This document shows positions 1-11,448 of a DNA stretch of 64,000 bases, one piece after another. The notes below the pieces were generated by a model that worked only from the letters and a program-made list of their open reading frames with translations, made no database searches and was not told the DNA's origin. Numbering within the stretch: the first letter of the stretch is position 1; each line of letters begins with the position of its first letter. The position numbers and the translations under genes were made by a program. The stretch comes from Dendrocalamus latiflorus (taxonomy: Eukaryota; Streptophyta; Magnoliopsida; Poales; Poaceae). The DNA is taken from the NCBI GenBank assembly GCA_017311315.1, contig CM029666.1:34916749-34980748 (forward strand). Direction: 5' to 3'.

Positions 1-2318
1 AACCAACCAAAATTTCATAAAGACTCTACCCCTCGTGTGAAATCACCGAGCATTGTCCATGACCGAGGACACGGCTATTCGAATAGTTTTACACTCTGCA
101 GAGGTTGCACAACTGTACCCACACGATGTGATTAGCCTCGCGCTAAGGAAATCACAACAAGGCTTTTACAATGATCCATCTCCACCTGATCCCACTCGCT
201 AAGGTTTCGCCGTCGAGTAGGGTAACCCCCTAGTCGATAATTGCCCCCTCTTGCGCCACACAACATCAGTAGTAAAACCAAAGTGGAGACTTCACAAATT
301 ATTATGCCAGGTCTATCCCATACTAGACATGTGGTTTGCACGATTAAGCTCAGATCAATGGCGCACAAAGTTAAGTCCTTAACAATTACCCAGGCGAAGC
401 ATCCACATCCCAATGTGCATCCAGCACCCCCTTTACTGCACGATCATTCGCCCAAGTGAAAGCCAAGTTTGTATAACCAATGCCCATGACACTACCCATG
501 TCATGACATACAAATTTTATAACTGTGGCTAACCACCACGTTCAAGTAAACCATTAAGTCAGGATTAATTAACCACATGCGATGACAGATCCCAGCGAAC
601 TAATAATAAGCAGGCTAAGCAGTTGAACGTAACCCCATGTGACAATTATTATTTATCACTAAATAATTCCCAATCCTAAGGTGTCAATGGAATCATGGCA
701 ATCAAGTTATCATGGAGGGATTTAACCAATTAGGAGTATAACTACCAATTACGAGGTTTTATTAACAAATAGCCATGCATGATAATTTGAAACAAAATAA
801 TACATAATAGATTGAAAACTGGGTTCAACATGATCAAAGAATACGACTTGCCTTGGCCTTGCTCAGATGAGGGCTCTTGGTCTTCAAATCCAACTTCCGC
901 TCCCTCGAACACGCGATCTAACGAGAGAGAAAATGAGACGAAAAGAGAAAATAAATTCAAATAAAATTCAAATGAACTCCAAAAACTTTCAAACCTGAAC
1001 CAAAAGGTAGAGCTAAATTTTAGATGAATTTAGAAAAAAGAACGGGGTCAATCGGAGCTAGGACGAGGGAGAACGGGCTCTTGGAAAAAATTGGATTTTC
1101 TGAAAATCGGGAAAATTGGAAAAGTGCACTGTGCTGTGGACCGGGCGCACGGGAAGCTGGGTCTACGGTGGACTCGGCTCACGGAACAGTACGGCTGACT
1201 GGGCTGCTGGCGCAAGCGGCGGGTGCTGACGTGGCGCTGACGGGGCGGACACGCATGCCCTAGGGCTAACGTGGTTTGCTGACTGGGCGGCTGACTCGGC
1301 TTGGTCCACGGGGGTACGGCTGACAAGCGGGCCCCACCGGACAGAGACTCGGTGCACGGTGGACGGAGTCTACGGGAAGGCGAAAAGTCACGGGCGGCTG
1401 GCGTCAGCGCTGACGTGCGCGTGCACGGGGCGCGAGGCGGTGCGGCCGAGGCGGCGGGGTTGCGGGCGCGTCCGCTGGCGGCGCGGGCGGCGGGGTCTGC
1501 GGCGGCGGCTGGCCGGCGACGAGGTGACGGCGGCGACTGGCCAGCGGTGACCGAGGTGGCGGGGACGGAGGACGACGGCGGCGGGGCTCACCGGCGGTGG
1601 CGAATGACGGCGCACGACGGCGGCGACGGGCGACGACCATGGCGGCGGCGAACGACGGCGCACGGCCAACGCGGACGACGGCGGCGCTCAAGCGTCGGCG
1701 GACGGCGGCGGCTCGGGACGGGGAAGACGAGGGGGCGCGGCGGCTTTTATACCCGGCCGTCGAGGTGTTTGACTCGGAGACGGCGAAGGAAAACGGAAAG
1801 CGGCGGCGGCGTCCCGATCGGAGACGGGGAAGAGAGTCCCGGTCGGGAACGGCGACCCTGACAGGTGGGTCCCACCTGTCAGCGGCGAGGACGGGCGAGC
1901 GGCGAGGATGGCGCACGGGCGCGAGCGCAGGTGGCCGAGATGGTGACACGTGTCGCCCATCGGCAGGGACAAGGCGGGCGCGGCCGCGGGATGGGCTGGG
2001 CCGGCTGGTGGGTTTCGGCCCACTGGCCGGTTGGGATTTTTTGGAGATTTTTCTTTTTTCAGAAATTCAAATAAATTAATTTGAGCTCTAGAAAATAGCA
2101 AATAAATCCAGAAAAATCCAGAAAAATACCAATAAATTCCTTGGGACACAAGGAACTCAAATAAAATAACTTTGGCAAATGTTCATGTTCGGATTAATCA
2201 TATTAAATCCTTTTAACTCATAAAAATTCATTTAAGCTTTTAATTAATTCCAGAAAAATTCAAATGGTGAATTTTATTTTAAAAGCTTCAAAAATACTCT
2301 GAAAATCAGGATGTTACA
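1..2318 (-). repeat. 3' LTR of the Ty3/gypsy element (partial)
   Basis: Near-identical to 8093-10409. The offset is 8092, falling to 8091 after a T-run of six versus five near 2040. Substitutions between the two copies are at about 934, 1543, 1640, 1720 and 2104. The minus-strand promoter signal TATAAAAG lies at about 1744-1751. The segment 1150-2000 is very GC-rich (CGGCGG-type) and open in several frames, which I take as a composition effect and not coding. The edge is TGTAAC on the minus strand at 2318, directly after the polypurine tract. Confidence 0.95.
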
Positions 2319-2332
2319 AACCTCCCCCCCTT
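2319..2332 (-). promoter_or_regulatory. Polypurine tract (plus-strand primer) of the Ty3/gypsy element
   Basis: The minus strand reads AAGGGGGGGAGGTT immediately before the 3' LTR start TGTAAC. The gag-pol stop codon TAA (2333-2331) overlaps the tract, so the coding region runs right up to the priming site with no spacer. Confidence 0.9.
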
Positions 2333-5300
2333 AAACGGAATCTCGACCCCGAGATTCTGGCTCTCTAAAGAATAGGTTTGGAAACTCCGCTTTGAGATCC
2401 TCCTCGCTTTCCCAGGTTGCTTCCTCCTCTGAATGATTGCTCCACTGAACTTTGCAAAAACGAACGACCCTTCTTCTGGTGACACGCTCTGACACTTCCA
2501 AGATCTTGATGGGATGCTCTTTATAGGACAGATCCTCCTGGAGATCCACAGCCTCAATTGGCACTGCCTCCTCTGGCACTCGCAAGCACTTCTTTAATTG
2601 AGACACATGAAACACATCATGTATCCCGCTCAAGTTCTCAGGTAGCTCTAGCTGATAGGCAACTTCTCCCTTGCGCTTAAAAATCTTGAATGGCCCCACA
2701 TATCTTGGTGCTAACTTTCCCTTCATTTGAAAACGCTTAACTCCTTTGAAAGGTGTGATCCTGAGATACACATAATCATTGGGCTCAAAGCTTAAATCTC
2801 TTCGGCGAGTATCAGCATAACTCTTTTGCCTGGCTTGAGCTGCTTTCAGCCTTTCTTGAATCAAGCGCACTTTTTCTTCGGCTTCTTGCAAATACTCTGG
2901 CCCAAATATCTGCCTTTCTCCTGTCTCCTTCCAATTGAGAGGGGTCCTACACTTCCGACCATACAAAGCCTCAAATGGTGACATCTGCAAACTGGCTTGG
3001 TAACTGTTGTTATAGGAGAACTCTGCGAAAGGTAGGCAATTGTCCCACTTGGCTCCGTGATCCAAAACACATGCTCTCAGCATATCCTCTAGGATCTGAT
3101 TTACACGCTCTGTCTGACCATCAGTCTGTGGGTGATAGGCTGTGCTAAAATTCAGATGAGTACCCATCGCTTCGTGGAAACTACCCCAAAATCGTGAAGT
3201 GAACTGCGATCCACGATCCGACACGATCCTCTTAGGAACTCCATGGAGACTCACAATTCTGGACATATACAATTCTGCCAACTTATCTCCAGAATATGTG
3301 GTTTTGACTGGAAGGAAATGGGCTACCTTTGTCAGTCGATCCACAATTACCCATATCGAGTCATATCCTTCCTTGGTCCTAGGTAACCCGGTGATGAAGT
3401 CCATGCCCACATCTTCCCACTTCCACTCGGGAATTTTCAACGGTTGCAACAATCCTGCGGGTCTTTGATGCTCTGCTTTCACTCGCTGGCAAACATCACA
3501 TAGTGCTACATACTCCGCTATTTCTCTCTTCATACCTGGCCACCAATACTTATCCTTGATATCTTGATACATCTTGGTACTGCCTGGATGAATTGAATAT
3601 AATGACTCGTGTGCCTCCTTAAGCAACAATTGCTTCAACTCTTCCTTATTGGGTACGCACAATCGCTTCTTGTACCATATGATACCCTGATCATCCTCCA
3701 CAAAACCTGTCGCTTTTCCTTCTTTCAATCTAACCTTGATCCGCTGGATATTTTCATCCTCTGGTTGCGCTTGACAAATCTGACTATCCAAAGTCGGCTG
3801 CAAGTCCAAGGTGGCTAACATCCCTTCTTCAACCAACTCCAAGCTGAGCTTTTGAAATTCCTCGTGCAATGCTGGTTGACTCTCCTTGACCATAACCGTG
3901 TTGCAATACACCTTCCTGCTCAACGCATCTGCCACTACGTTGGCTTTTCCTGGGTGATAGTGGATTCCAATGTCATAGTCCTTTATCAACTCCAACCATC
4001 TTCTTTGTCTTAGGTTAAGGTCCGATTGGGTGAAGATGTACTTCAAGCTCTTATGATCCGTGTAGATCTCACATCGGTTACCCATCAGGTAATGACGCCA
4101 TATTTTCAAGGCATGCACAACTGCTGCTAAGTCCAAATCGTGCGTAGGGTAATTCTCCTCATGTGGCCTTAACTGGCGCGATGCGTAGGCTACCACTCTT
4201 TTGTCTTGCATCAATACGCATCCTAAACCCTTGCGAGATGCGTCACAATAAATCTCAAAGTCTTTCTTGATATCTGGCAAAATTAGGACTGGCGCTGTTG
4301 TCAGACTTTCCTTTAGCTTCCGAAAGCTCTTCTCACACTCTGGTGTCCATCCAAACTTCTTTTCCTTTTTTAATAGCTGGGTAAGAGGTCGGGCTACACT
4401 GGAGAACCCTTCTATGAATCTTCGATAGTAACCTGCCATTCCTAGGAAGCTTCTGACCTGGGTCATTGACGTGGGTGCCTTCCAGGTGAGCACATCTTGT
4501 ACTTTCCCTGAGTCAACGGACACTCCCTCTGCTGTCAACACATGACCCAAAAAGGCAACTTCCTTCATCCAAAATTCACACTTGCTGAACTTAGCATACA
4601 ACTTGTGCTCCCGCAATCTTTGCAATACCAATCTCAAATGCTCCTCATGCTCCTCCTCATTCTTGGAGTAGATCAGAATGTCATCAATGAACACAACGAC
4701 AAACTTGTCCAAGTAATCCATGAACACCTTGTTCATCAGGTACATAAAGTAGGCTGGGGCATTGGTTAAGCCAAAGGACATCACGGTGAACTCGTATAAT
4801 CCATAACGAGTTGAGAAGGCTGTCTTGGGTATGTCCTCCGGTCGAATCCTCATTTGGTGATACCCCGATCTCAAATCAATCTTGGAAAACACTCCAGCTC
4901 CTTTTAATTGATCGAACAGATCATCAATTCTGGGCAACGGGTACTTATTCTTGATAGTAACTTCATTGAGAGCTCGGTAATCCACGCACATACGCTGGCT
5001 ACCATCCTTCTTCTTGACGAACAATACTGGTGCTCCCCATGGAGAGGTGCTGGGTCTAACATATCCTTTATCCAGTAACTCTTGTATCTGCTTCTTCAAT
5101 TCTGCTAACTCATTGGCGGGCATTCGGTAAGGTCTCTTGGAAATTGGCGAGGTGCCTGGTGCTAACTCAATTGCAAACTCCACTTCTCTTTTTGGTGGCA
5201 TCCCGGGGAGATCATCGGGAAAAACATCGGGATATTCTCTGGCAACTGGTACTTCATTTAGGGCAATCCCTTTACTTTGGCACACCATCACTTTTTCTGG

Positions 5301-6860
5301 TTGCTTCATGTCGGCTTCAAATCTTACTTTGCTTCCATCGGGACCGTCCAAGGTGACTGCTCGGCTTCCACATTCCAACACTGCTTGATGCTTCTTGAGC
5401 CAATCCATACCCAAAATTACGTCTAACGACTGGATATTCAGCACAACCAAATCTGCGGAGAACTCTACTCCTTGGATGGCTATCCTAACTTTGGGGCATC
5501 CTAGGTTTGTACTCATCTCAGAGCCTGGGGATTGAACCAATAAAATGGAACCAAGTGCAACGACTTCCAACTTATGCTTTAGAGCAAAACTCCGAGAAAC
5601 AAACGAATGTGAAGCTCCAGAATCAAACAAAACTGTGGCAGGTACTGAATTTACTGGGAACTTACCGATCACCACATCTGGCGCTGCTTGAGCCTCCTCC
5701 ATGGTGACGTGGTTCACCTGGCCACGCATCACGGTCTGCGATCCTTTGTTGGGTTGATTTGATCCTTGAGGTGCTCCGCGTCCTGACCCTGCTGCAGGGG
5801 TACGGTCTGGTGTGGCTCCCAAGTTGAAGCGAACTGGTGTCAATGCGGTATTCTGCGGGCATTTGTTGGCATAATGTCCCGTCTCATTGCGTTTGAAACA
5901 AGTGACTGCTGACATGGGCTTGGTAATCCTCTGCTGTTGGCTTCCCACTGGATTTGGTTTTGGCGCTGAAGAAAACTGACGGGGAGCTGGTGCAGGAGTT
6001 TTGAATCCCGACTGCTGAGGAACTCGAGCTGGCTGAAAATTGCTGAAGCGGGCTCTCTGAGCTTGGTGCATCTGAGATCCTTGCTGCATCATTCTTCTCT
6101 TGCGAGATTCTTCCAACTCGCGACGACTTTCCTCAATGAGCATTGCTTTGTCCACCATGTTTTGGAAACTGGCATAATCATGTCCCACTACCTGAACTTT
6201 CAATCCTGGGTTCAATCCTTTCTTGAACCTCTTCTGGCGAGCATCATCTGTGGCAACATCTTCTGGAGCATAACGGGCCAATTGAGTGAACTTGTTGAGA
6301 TATTCACTCACGGACATGTTCTTCTGCTGCAACTCCCGAAATTCTTCCTTCTTCATTTCGATCACCCCATCCAGGATATGGGCATGACGAAAAGCTTCTG
6401 CGAACTCAACCCAAGTGATACTCTCTGGATCCTCATGAGCGGCACAATAATTTTCCCACCACTCGGCTGCAGCACCCTCAAGCTGATGGGCTGCATACAA
6501 CACCTTCTCGCGATCTGTACACTGGGCAAGGTTAAGCTTCTTTTCCACTGAGCGCAGCCAGTCATCGGCTTCTAATGGCTCAGAAGACCGTGAATAGGTA
6601 GGAGGCCTTGTTCTCATAAATTCTGCAAACTTGGACTGCTGGCGGACTGGGGGAGGCATGGCCATGTCTTGATTCTGTCGATTCATCATGGCGTTCATGT
6701 TCTGCATCATGGTGTTCATCAACTGGGTCTGGGCTGCCATGAACTGACTCAAGGTTGGATCCAGTCCAGCTGGGTTTGCATGCTGCTCCGGAGTTGCCTG
6801 ACTGCCCTCAGGGTCCTGACTCATCTGACCACGTCCTGCGGAGCTCCGGGTATCAACCAT
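2331..6860 (-). CDS. Gag-Pol polyprotein of Ty3/gypsy chromovirus (single frame, 1509 aa)
   Basis: This polyprotein makes the capsid and the enzymes for reverse transcription and integration. Visible in order: a retrotransposon gag domain (about 85-250); a zinc knuckle at 321-334 of CX2CX4HX4C type with the second Cys replaced by Arg324; aspartic protease DSGAS at 413-417; reverse transcriptase with FIDD (Asp726); RNase H with CDAS (Asp873); an integrase HHCC region (about 1085-1130); the integrase triad Asp1154, Asp1215 and Glu1251 with normal D-E spacing (35 residues between); and a chromodomain-like C-terminus (about 1450-1500) with VQWSNHSEEEATWE. The frame has no internal stop or shift. 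The start is the first Met of the frame, about 630 bases after the primer site. The Cys-to-Arg change is the only damaged motif seen. Transcription would come from the TATA box in the right LTR. Confidence 0.95.
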   Translation of the reverse strand: MVDTRSSAGRGQMSQDPEGSQATPEQHANPAGLDPTLSQFMAAQTQLMNTMMQNMNAMMNRQNQDMAMPPPVRQQSKFAEFMRTRPPTYSRSSEPLEADDWLRSVEKKLNLAQCTDREKVLYAAHQLEGAAAEWWENYCAAHEDPESITWVEFAEAFRHAHILDGVIEMKKEEFRELQQKNMSVSEYLNKFTQLARYAPEDVATDDARQKRFKKGLNPGLKVQVVGHDYASFQNMVDKAMLIEESRRELEESRKRRMMQQGSQMHQAQRARFSNFQPARVPQQSGFKTPAPAPRQFSSAPKPNPVGSQQQRITKPMSAVTCFKRNETGHYANKCPQNTALTPVRFNLGATPDRTPAAGSGRGAPQGSNQPNKGSQTVMRGQVNHVTMEEAQAAPDVVIGKFPVNSVPATVLFDSGASHSFVSRSFALKHKLEVVALGSILLVQSPGSEMSTNLGCPKVRIAIQGVEFSADLVVLNIQSLDVILGMDWLKKHQAVLECGSRAVTLDGPDGSKVRFEADMKQPEKVMVCQSKGIALNEVPVAREYPDVFPDDLPGMPPKREVEFAIELAPGTSPISKRPYRMPANELAELKKQIQELLDKGYVRPSTSPWGAPVLFVKKKDGSQRMCVDYRALNEVTIKNKYPLPRIDDLFDQLKGAGVFSKIDLRSGYHQMRIRPEDIPKTAFSTRYGLYEFTVMSFGLTNAPAYFMYLMNKVFMDYLDKFVVVFIDDILIYSKNEEEHEEHLRLVLQRLREHKLYAKFSKCEFWMKEVAFLGHVLTAEGVSVDSGKVQDVLTWKAPTSMTQVRSFLGMAGYYRRFIEGFSSVARPLTQLLKKEKKFGWTPECEKSFRKLKESLTTAPVLILPDIKKDFEIYCDASRKGLGCVLMQDKRVVAYASRQLRPHEENYPTHDLDLAAVVHALKIWRHYLMGNRCEIYTDHKSLKYIFTQSDLNLRQRRWLELIKDYDIGIHYHPGKANVVADALSRKVYCNTVMVKESQPALHEEFQKLSLELVEEGMLATLDLQPTLDSQICQAQPEDENIQRIKVRLKEGKATGFVEDDQGIIWYKKRLCVPNKEELKQLLLKEAHESLYSIHPGSTKMYQDIKDKYWWPGMKREIAEYVALCDVCQRVKAEHQRPAGLLQPLKIPEWKWEDVGMDFITGLPRTKEGYDSIWVIVDRLTKVAHFLPVKTTYSGDKLAELYMSRIVSLHGVPKRIVSDRGSQFTSRFWGSFHEAMGTHLNFSTAYHPQTDGQTERVNQILEDMLRACVLDHGAKWDNCLPFAEFSYNNSYQASLQMSPFEALYGRKCRTPLNWKETGERQIFGPEYLQEAEEKVRLIQERLKAAQARQKSYADTRRRDLSFEPNDYVYLRITPFKGVKRFQMKGKLAPRYVGPFKIFKRKGEVAYQLELPENLSGIHDVFHVSQLKKCLRVPEEAVPIEAVDLQEDLSYKEHPIKILEVSERVTRRRVVRFCKVQWSNHSEEEATWESEEDLKAEFPNLFFREPESRGRDSV

Positions 6861-7486
6861 CTGAAAAGAAAGATCACTTGCTTGAGGACTGGCTTCACAG
6901 GGCTTACCAGGTAAGAGGGAAAAGCAAAGATAAGTGGTAAACTCGTCTAAGGGGGATATTCTAATGGCAACCCTAAACTAAGAAACACTTAGCCGAAAAG
7001 GCTAACAAAAGAAGCAATAAACTCCACAAAAAGATTTTTGACATGACTGCATCATAATGCTAGAAGCAAAACTGCAGCTCACATCTCACACAACGGCAAA
7101 TAAGAAGCAAGACGATCTATACGATACTAAAACTATAACAGGGTTCAAATCTAATGACCCCTAATCTTCATGGAAATCTCCAATCTTGTCTTGACATATT
7201 GGGTGCTTCCTTGATCCAAACTTCACAGCACAGCTTGAATAATTCCATACCAACTTTCACTTTGATGGAGAGACACTCGAGACATCTATGGGCATTATAG
7301 GGATAAGAAGTCAAATTGAGTTTCGAAAACAAGTTCTTAGAGGAGGCAAGGAGTAAGAATCCTAAGAATGAGGTAAGAATAAAGAATTACTAGAGAATCA
7401 TTTGGTTGATTTGATTTAGAAAATAAAATTTGAAAACTAGACTAATTCGACCATTCTAATTAGGGCTTCGTCCTACAGTCAATATA
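6861..7486 (-). other. Untranslated leader of the Ty3/gypsy element
   Basis: This region lies between the primer site and the gag start. It is AT-rich and shows no long frame or splice-like structure. The packaging signal would be expected here, but I cannot recognise one. Confidence 0.7.
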
Positions 7487-7498
7487 GCTCTGATACCA
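7487..7498 (-). promoter_or_regulatory. Primer-binding site, initiator tRNA-Met type
   Basis: The minus strand reads TGGTATCAGAGC, the usual plant PBS complementary to the 3' end of initiator tRNA-Met. It lies four bases inside the 5' LTR edge (LTR ends CGACA, then GAGA, then the PBS). Confidence 0.95.
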
Positions 7499-7502
7499 TC
7501 TC

Positions 7503-10409
7503 TGTCGAGACCCGAATATACAAATCCGGACTCTACTGTGTGTTCTGCACTAGTCCAGGATCACGCTAGTGCACACAGCGTAAACAAAGACAAATATCAT
7601 CCACATCACGATACTCTAAAGGAAATCCAAATTATATTAATAACCATCAGAGTACGACCTTATGGCCAAGCTTACAATTATGAGCCTGAAGGGCTTTTAA
7701 AGAAACTAGCAGCGGAAATCCAAAATTAAGCGTAGTAGCCACTCGACATGCCCACAGGCAATCGACTGGGGAGCGAAGTCCTAATCCGTGAAGTCCTCGT
7801 AGTAGCCTCCTTCTAGCAACTCCTGCTGATCTGGTCCCTCCTCTTCAACTGAGCAACATGGGCATAAAGCCGTGAGTACATTGGTACTCAGCAAGTCGTT
7901 TGTAACAAATGAATGCAATATAATATGCAAAGCTTAACAATGGATGGCTGAAAGGTTAGTTTTGCATAAAACAGCAATTTAGAGTAAATATGATAAATAG
8001 ATTGAAAAGCAAATTTAACAACAGACACTAAGTAAATAAATCAAAGGAATTGAGTAGACCACAAGTGAACTAACCATTCACTTCCCATCTCAAACCAACC
8101 AAAATTTCATAAAGACTCTACCCCTCGTGTGAAATCACCGAGCATTGTCCATGACCGAGGACACGGCTATTCGAATAGTTTTACACTCTGCAGAGGTTGC
8201 ACAACTGTACCCACACGATGTGATTAGCCTCGCGCTAAGGAAATCACAACAAGGCTTTTACAATGATCCATCTCCACCTGATCCCACTCGCTAAGGTTTC
8301 GCCGTCGAGTAGGGTAACCCCCTAGTCGATAATTGCCCCCTCTTGCGCCACACAACATCAGTAGTAAAACCAAAGTGGAGACTTCACAAATTATTATGCC
8401 AGGTCTATCCCATACTAGACATGTGGTTTGCACGATTAAGCTCAGATCAATGGCGCACAAAGTTAAGTCCTTAACAATTACCCAGGCGAAGCATCCACAT
8501 CCCAATGTGCATCCAGCACCCCCTTTACTGCACGATCATTCGCCCAAGTGAAAGCCAAGTTTGTATAACCAATGCCCATGACACTACCCATGTCATGACA
8601 TACAAATTTTATAACTGTGGCTAACCACCACGTTCAAGTAAACCATTAAGTCAGGATTAATTAACCACATGCGATGACAGATCCCAGCGAACTAATAATA
8701 AGCAGGCTAAGCAGTTGAACGTAACCCCATGTGACAATTATTATTTATCACTAAATAATTCCCAATCCTAAGGTGTCAATGGAATCATGGCAATCAAGTT
8801 ATCATGGAGGGATTTAACCAATTAGGAGTATAACTACCAATTACGAGGTTTTATTAACAAATAGCCATGCATGATAATTTGAAACAAAATAATACATAAT
8901 AGATTGAAAACTGGGTTCAACATGATCAAAGAATACGACTTGCCTTGGCCTTGCTCAGATGAGGGCTCTTGGTCTTCAAATCCAACTTCCGCTCCCTCGA
9001 ACACGCGATCTAACGAGAGAGAAAACGAGACGAAAAGAGAAAATAAATTCAAATAAAATTCAAATGAACTCCAAAAACTTTCAAACCTGAACCAAAAGGT
9101 AGAGCTAAATTTTAGATGAATTTAGAAAAAAGAACGGGGTCAATCGGAGCTAGGACGAGGGAGAACGGGCTCTTGGAAAAAATTGGATTTTCTGAAAATC
9201 GGGAAAATTGGAAAAGTGCACTGTGCTGTGGACCGGGCGCACGGGAAGCTGGGTCTACGGTGGACTCGGCTCACGGAACAGTACGGCTGACTGGGCTGCT
9301 GGCGCAAGCGGCGGGTGCTGACGTGGCGCTGACGGGGCGGACACGCATGCCCTAGGGCTAACGTGGTTTGCTGACTGGGCGGCTGACTCGGCTTGGTCCA
9401 CGGGGGTACGGCTGACAAGCGGGCCCCACCGGACAGAGACTCGGTGCACGGTGGACGGAGTCTACGGGAAGGCGAAAAGTCACGGGCGGCTGGCGTCAGC
9501 GCTGACGTGCGCGTGCACGGGGCGCGAGGCGGTGCGGCCGAGGCGGCGGGGTTGCGGGCGCGTCCGCTGGCGGCGCGGGCGGCGGGGTCTGCGGCGGCGG
9601 CTGGCCGGCGACGAGGTGACGGCGGCGACTGGCCGGCGGTGACCGAGGTGGCGGGGACGGAGGACGACGGCGGCGGGGCTCACCGGCGGTGGCGAATGAC
9701 GGCGCACGACGGCGGCGACGGGCGACGACCACGGCGGCGGCGAACGACGGCGCACGGCCAACGCGGACGACGGCGGCGCTCAAGCGTCGGCGGACGGCGG
9801 CGGCTCGGGACTGGGAAGACGAGGGGGCGCGGCGGCTTTTATACCCGGCCGTCGAGGTGTTTGACTCGGAGACGGCGAAGGAAAACGGAAAGCGGCGGCG
9901 GCGTCCCGATCGGAGACGGGGAAGAGAGTCCCGGTCGGGAACGGCGACCCTGACAGGTGGGTCCCACCTGTCAGCGGCGAGGACGGGCGAGCGGCGAGGA
10001 TGGCGCACGGGCGCGAGCGCAGGTGGCCGAGATGGTGACACGTGTCGCCCATCGGCAGGGACAAGGCGGGCGCGGCCGCGGGATGGGCTGGGCCGGCTGG
10101 TGGGTTTCGGCCCACTGGCCGGTTGGGATTTTTGGAGATTTTTCTTTTTTCAGAAATTCAAATAAATTAATTTGAGCTCTAGAAAATAGCAAATTAATCC
10201 AGAAAAATCCAGAAAAATACCAATAAATTCCTTGGGACACAAGGAACTCAAATAAAATAACTTTGGCAAATGTTCATGTTCGGATTAATCATATTAAATC
10301 CTTTTAACTCATAAAAATTCATTTAAGCTTTTAATTAATTCCAGAAAAATTCAAATGGTGAATTTTATTTTAAAAGCTTCAAAAATACTCTGAAAATCAG
10401 GATGTTACA
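7503..10409 (-). repeat. 5' LTR of the Ty3/gypsy element (complete, 2907 bp)
   Basis: The edges are TGTAACATC at 10409 and CTCGACA at 7503 (minus strand), giving the usual TG...CA ends. A minus-strand TATAAAAG lies at about 9836-9843, so transcription should start near 9800-9815 and run towards gag. The copy matches 1-2318 almost base for base over the shared span. Confidence 0.95.
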
Positions 10410-10560
10410 AGTAAACAATGTACCAATGTAGTATGTACCAAATAGCAAACTAATTAAGCTACTGCAGTAAACAATGTACCAATGTAATATGTACCAAATA
10501 GCAAACTAATTAAGCTACTGCAGTAAACAATGTACCAATGTAATATGTACCAAGTATCAA
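10410..10560. repeat. 56-bp tandem repeat, about 2.6 copies
   Basis: The unit begins AGTAAACAATGTACCAATGT and ends AAGCTACTGC. Two full copies are followed by a partial third. The Ty3 element inserted at the array's left edge, so more copies may lie on the other side. A looser repeat (AAGCATCAACCCTAAA) continues to about 10680. Confidence 0.85.
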
Positions 10561-10675
10561 GCATCAACCCTAAACACTAATAGTAAGCATGAAGCATCAA
10601 CCCTAAATATGTACTAAGCAACTAACCATAACAGTATGAAGCATCAAGCATCAACCCTAAACACTAACAGTAAGC

Positions 10676-11060
10676 ATGAAGCTCGGGGAGGGATTTGATG
10701 ACCTTAGGGTTTTGGTGACCTTAGGGACGCAGGAGGAGGAGGCGGCGGCGACGGAGGAGGAGGAGGCGGCGACGACGACGGAGGAGGAGGAGGCGACGGG
10801 CTCGGGGAGGCGGCGACGGAGGAGGAGGAGGAGGCTGCGGCGACGTCTTCGTCCGGGGAGGCGGCGGCGACGGAGGAGGAGGCGACGGGCTCGGGGAGGC
10901 GGCAACGGAGGATGAGGAGGCGACGGGCTCGGGGAGGCGGCGACGGAGGAGGAGGAGGCTGCGGCGACGTCTTCGTCCGGGGAGGCGGCCGGCGAGGGCT
11001 GGGGGAGGCAGCCGGCGAGGGCTCGGGGAGGCGGCGGCGACGACGGGCTCGTGATTTAGA
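10676..11060. repeat. GC-rich minisatellite-like tract (GGCGGCGACGGAGGAGG units)
   Basis: Imperfect tandem copies of GGCGGCGACGGAGGAGGAGG mix with CGACGGGCTCGGGGAGG and GCTGCGGCGACGTCTTCGTC. Several frames stay open on both strands, which follows from the missing T/A-rich stops. I see no domain and do not call a gene. It may be a low-complexity exon captured by the CACTA element. Confidence 0.6.
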
Positions 11061-11119
11061 TCTAATCGAATAACTGCAGCGCACACGGAAAACCCTAGCG
11101 AGAGGGTATATGTAGGGAG

Positions 11120-11250
11120 ATTATCACAGACGGTTCTAAACTAAAAACCGTCTGTGATAACTAGTTATGACAGACGGTTTTTTATTAAAAACCGTCTGTG
11201 ATAAAATTATCACAGACGGTTGTTTTTATAAAAAACCGTCTGTGATAAGC
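11120..11250. repeat. CACTA subterminal hairpin cluster (ACAGACGGTT...AACCGTCTGT)
   Basis: Three consecutive inverted pairs of TCACAGACGG and CCGTCTGTGA, separated by short AT spacers, can fold as perfect hairpins. The same motif recurs at 12120-12430, so a potential gene at 11449-12003 is bracketed by two clusters. Confidence 0.8.
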
Positions 11251-11448
11251 TTCATACCAGAACGCTTCGCGCATGTTTCGATGCCAGAACGCTTCGTGTT
11301 TCGATCGTCTAATTAACGTCTCTCGATCGTTATACGAAGCGTCTATATCATTAATGTTTGGGTATACGAACCGTTTGTGCTAAAGGTTAAATATGCGCTC
11401 CTAATCCAGGTCTCTTCTACGTACGTACAATACAATATACAATACAAC

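Larger units (their letters stand above)
1..10409 (-). mobile_element. Ty3/gypsy LTR retrotransposon (chromovirus, Tekay/Del-like), minus strand, left LTR cut by window edge
   Basis: On the minus strand the order is 5' LTR (10409-7503), primer site (7498-7487), leader, a single gag-pol frame (6860-2331), polypurine tract (2332-2319) and 3' LTR (2318 to beyond base 1). Both LTRs begin TGTAACATC on the minus strand. The right LTR is complete at 2907 bp. The left copy lacks its last ~590 bp because the window starts inside it. Where both LTRs can be compared I see only five substitutions and one T-run indel. The domain order PR-RT-RNaseH-IN plus a C-terminal chromodomain-like segment places it among chromoviruses; the Tekay/Del assignment is inferred from the long LTR and domain layout. 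It lies within a CACTA element, so it is the youngest layer here. The target-site duplication cannot be checked because one flank is outside the window. Confidence 0.95.

Noticed and set aside
1301..2149. Arg/Pro/Gly-rich frames in both Ty3 LTRs
   Set aside because: They overlap on both strands, lie in GC-rich U5/R sequence, and are duplicated only because the LTRs are duplicated.
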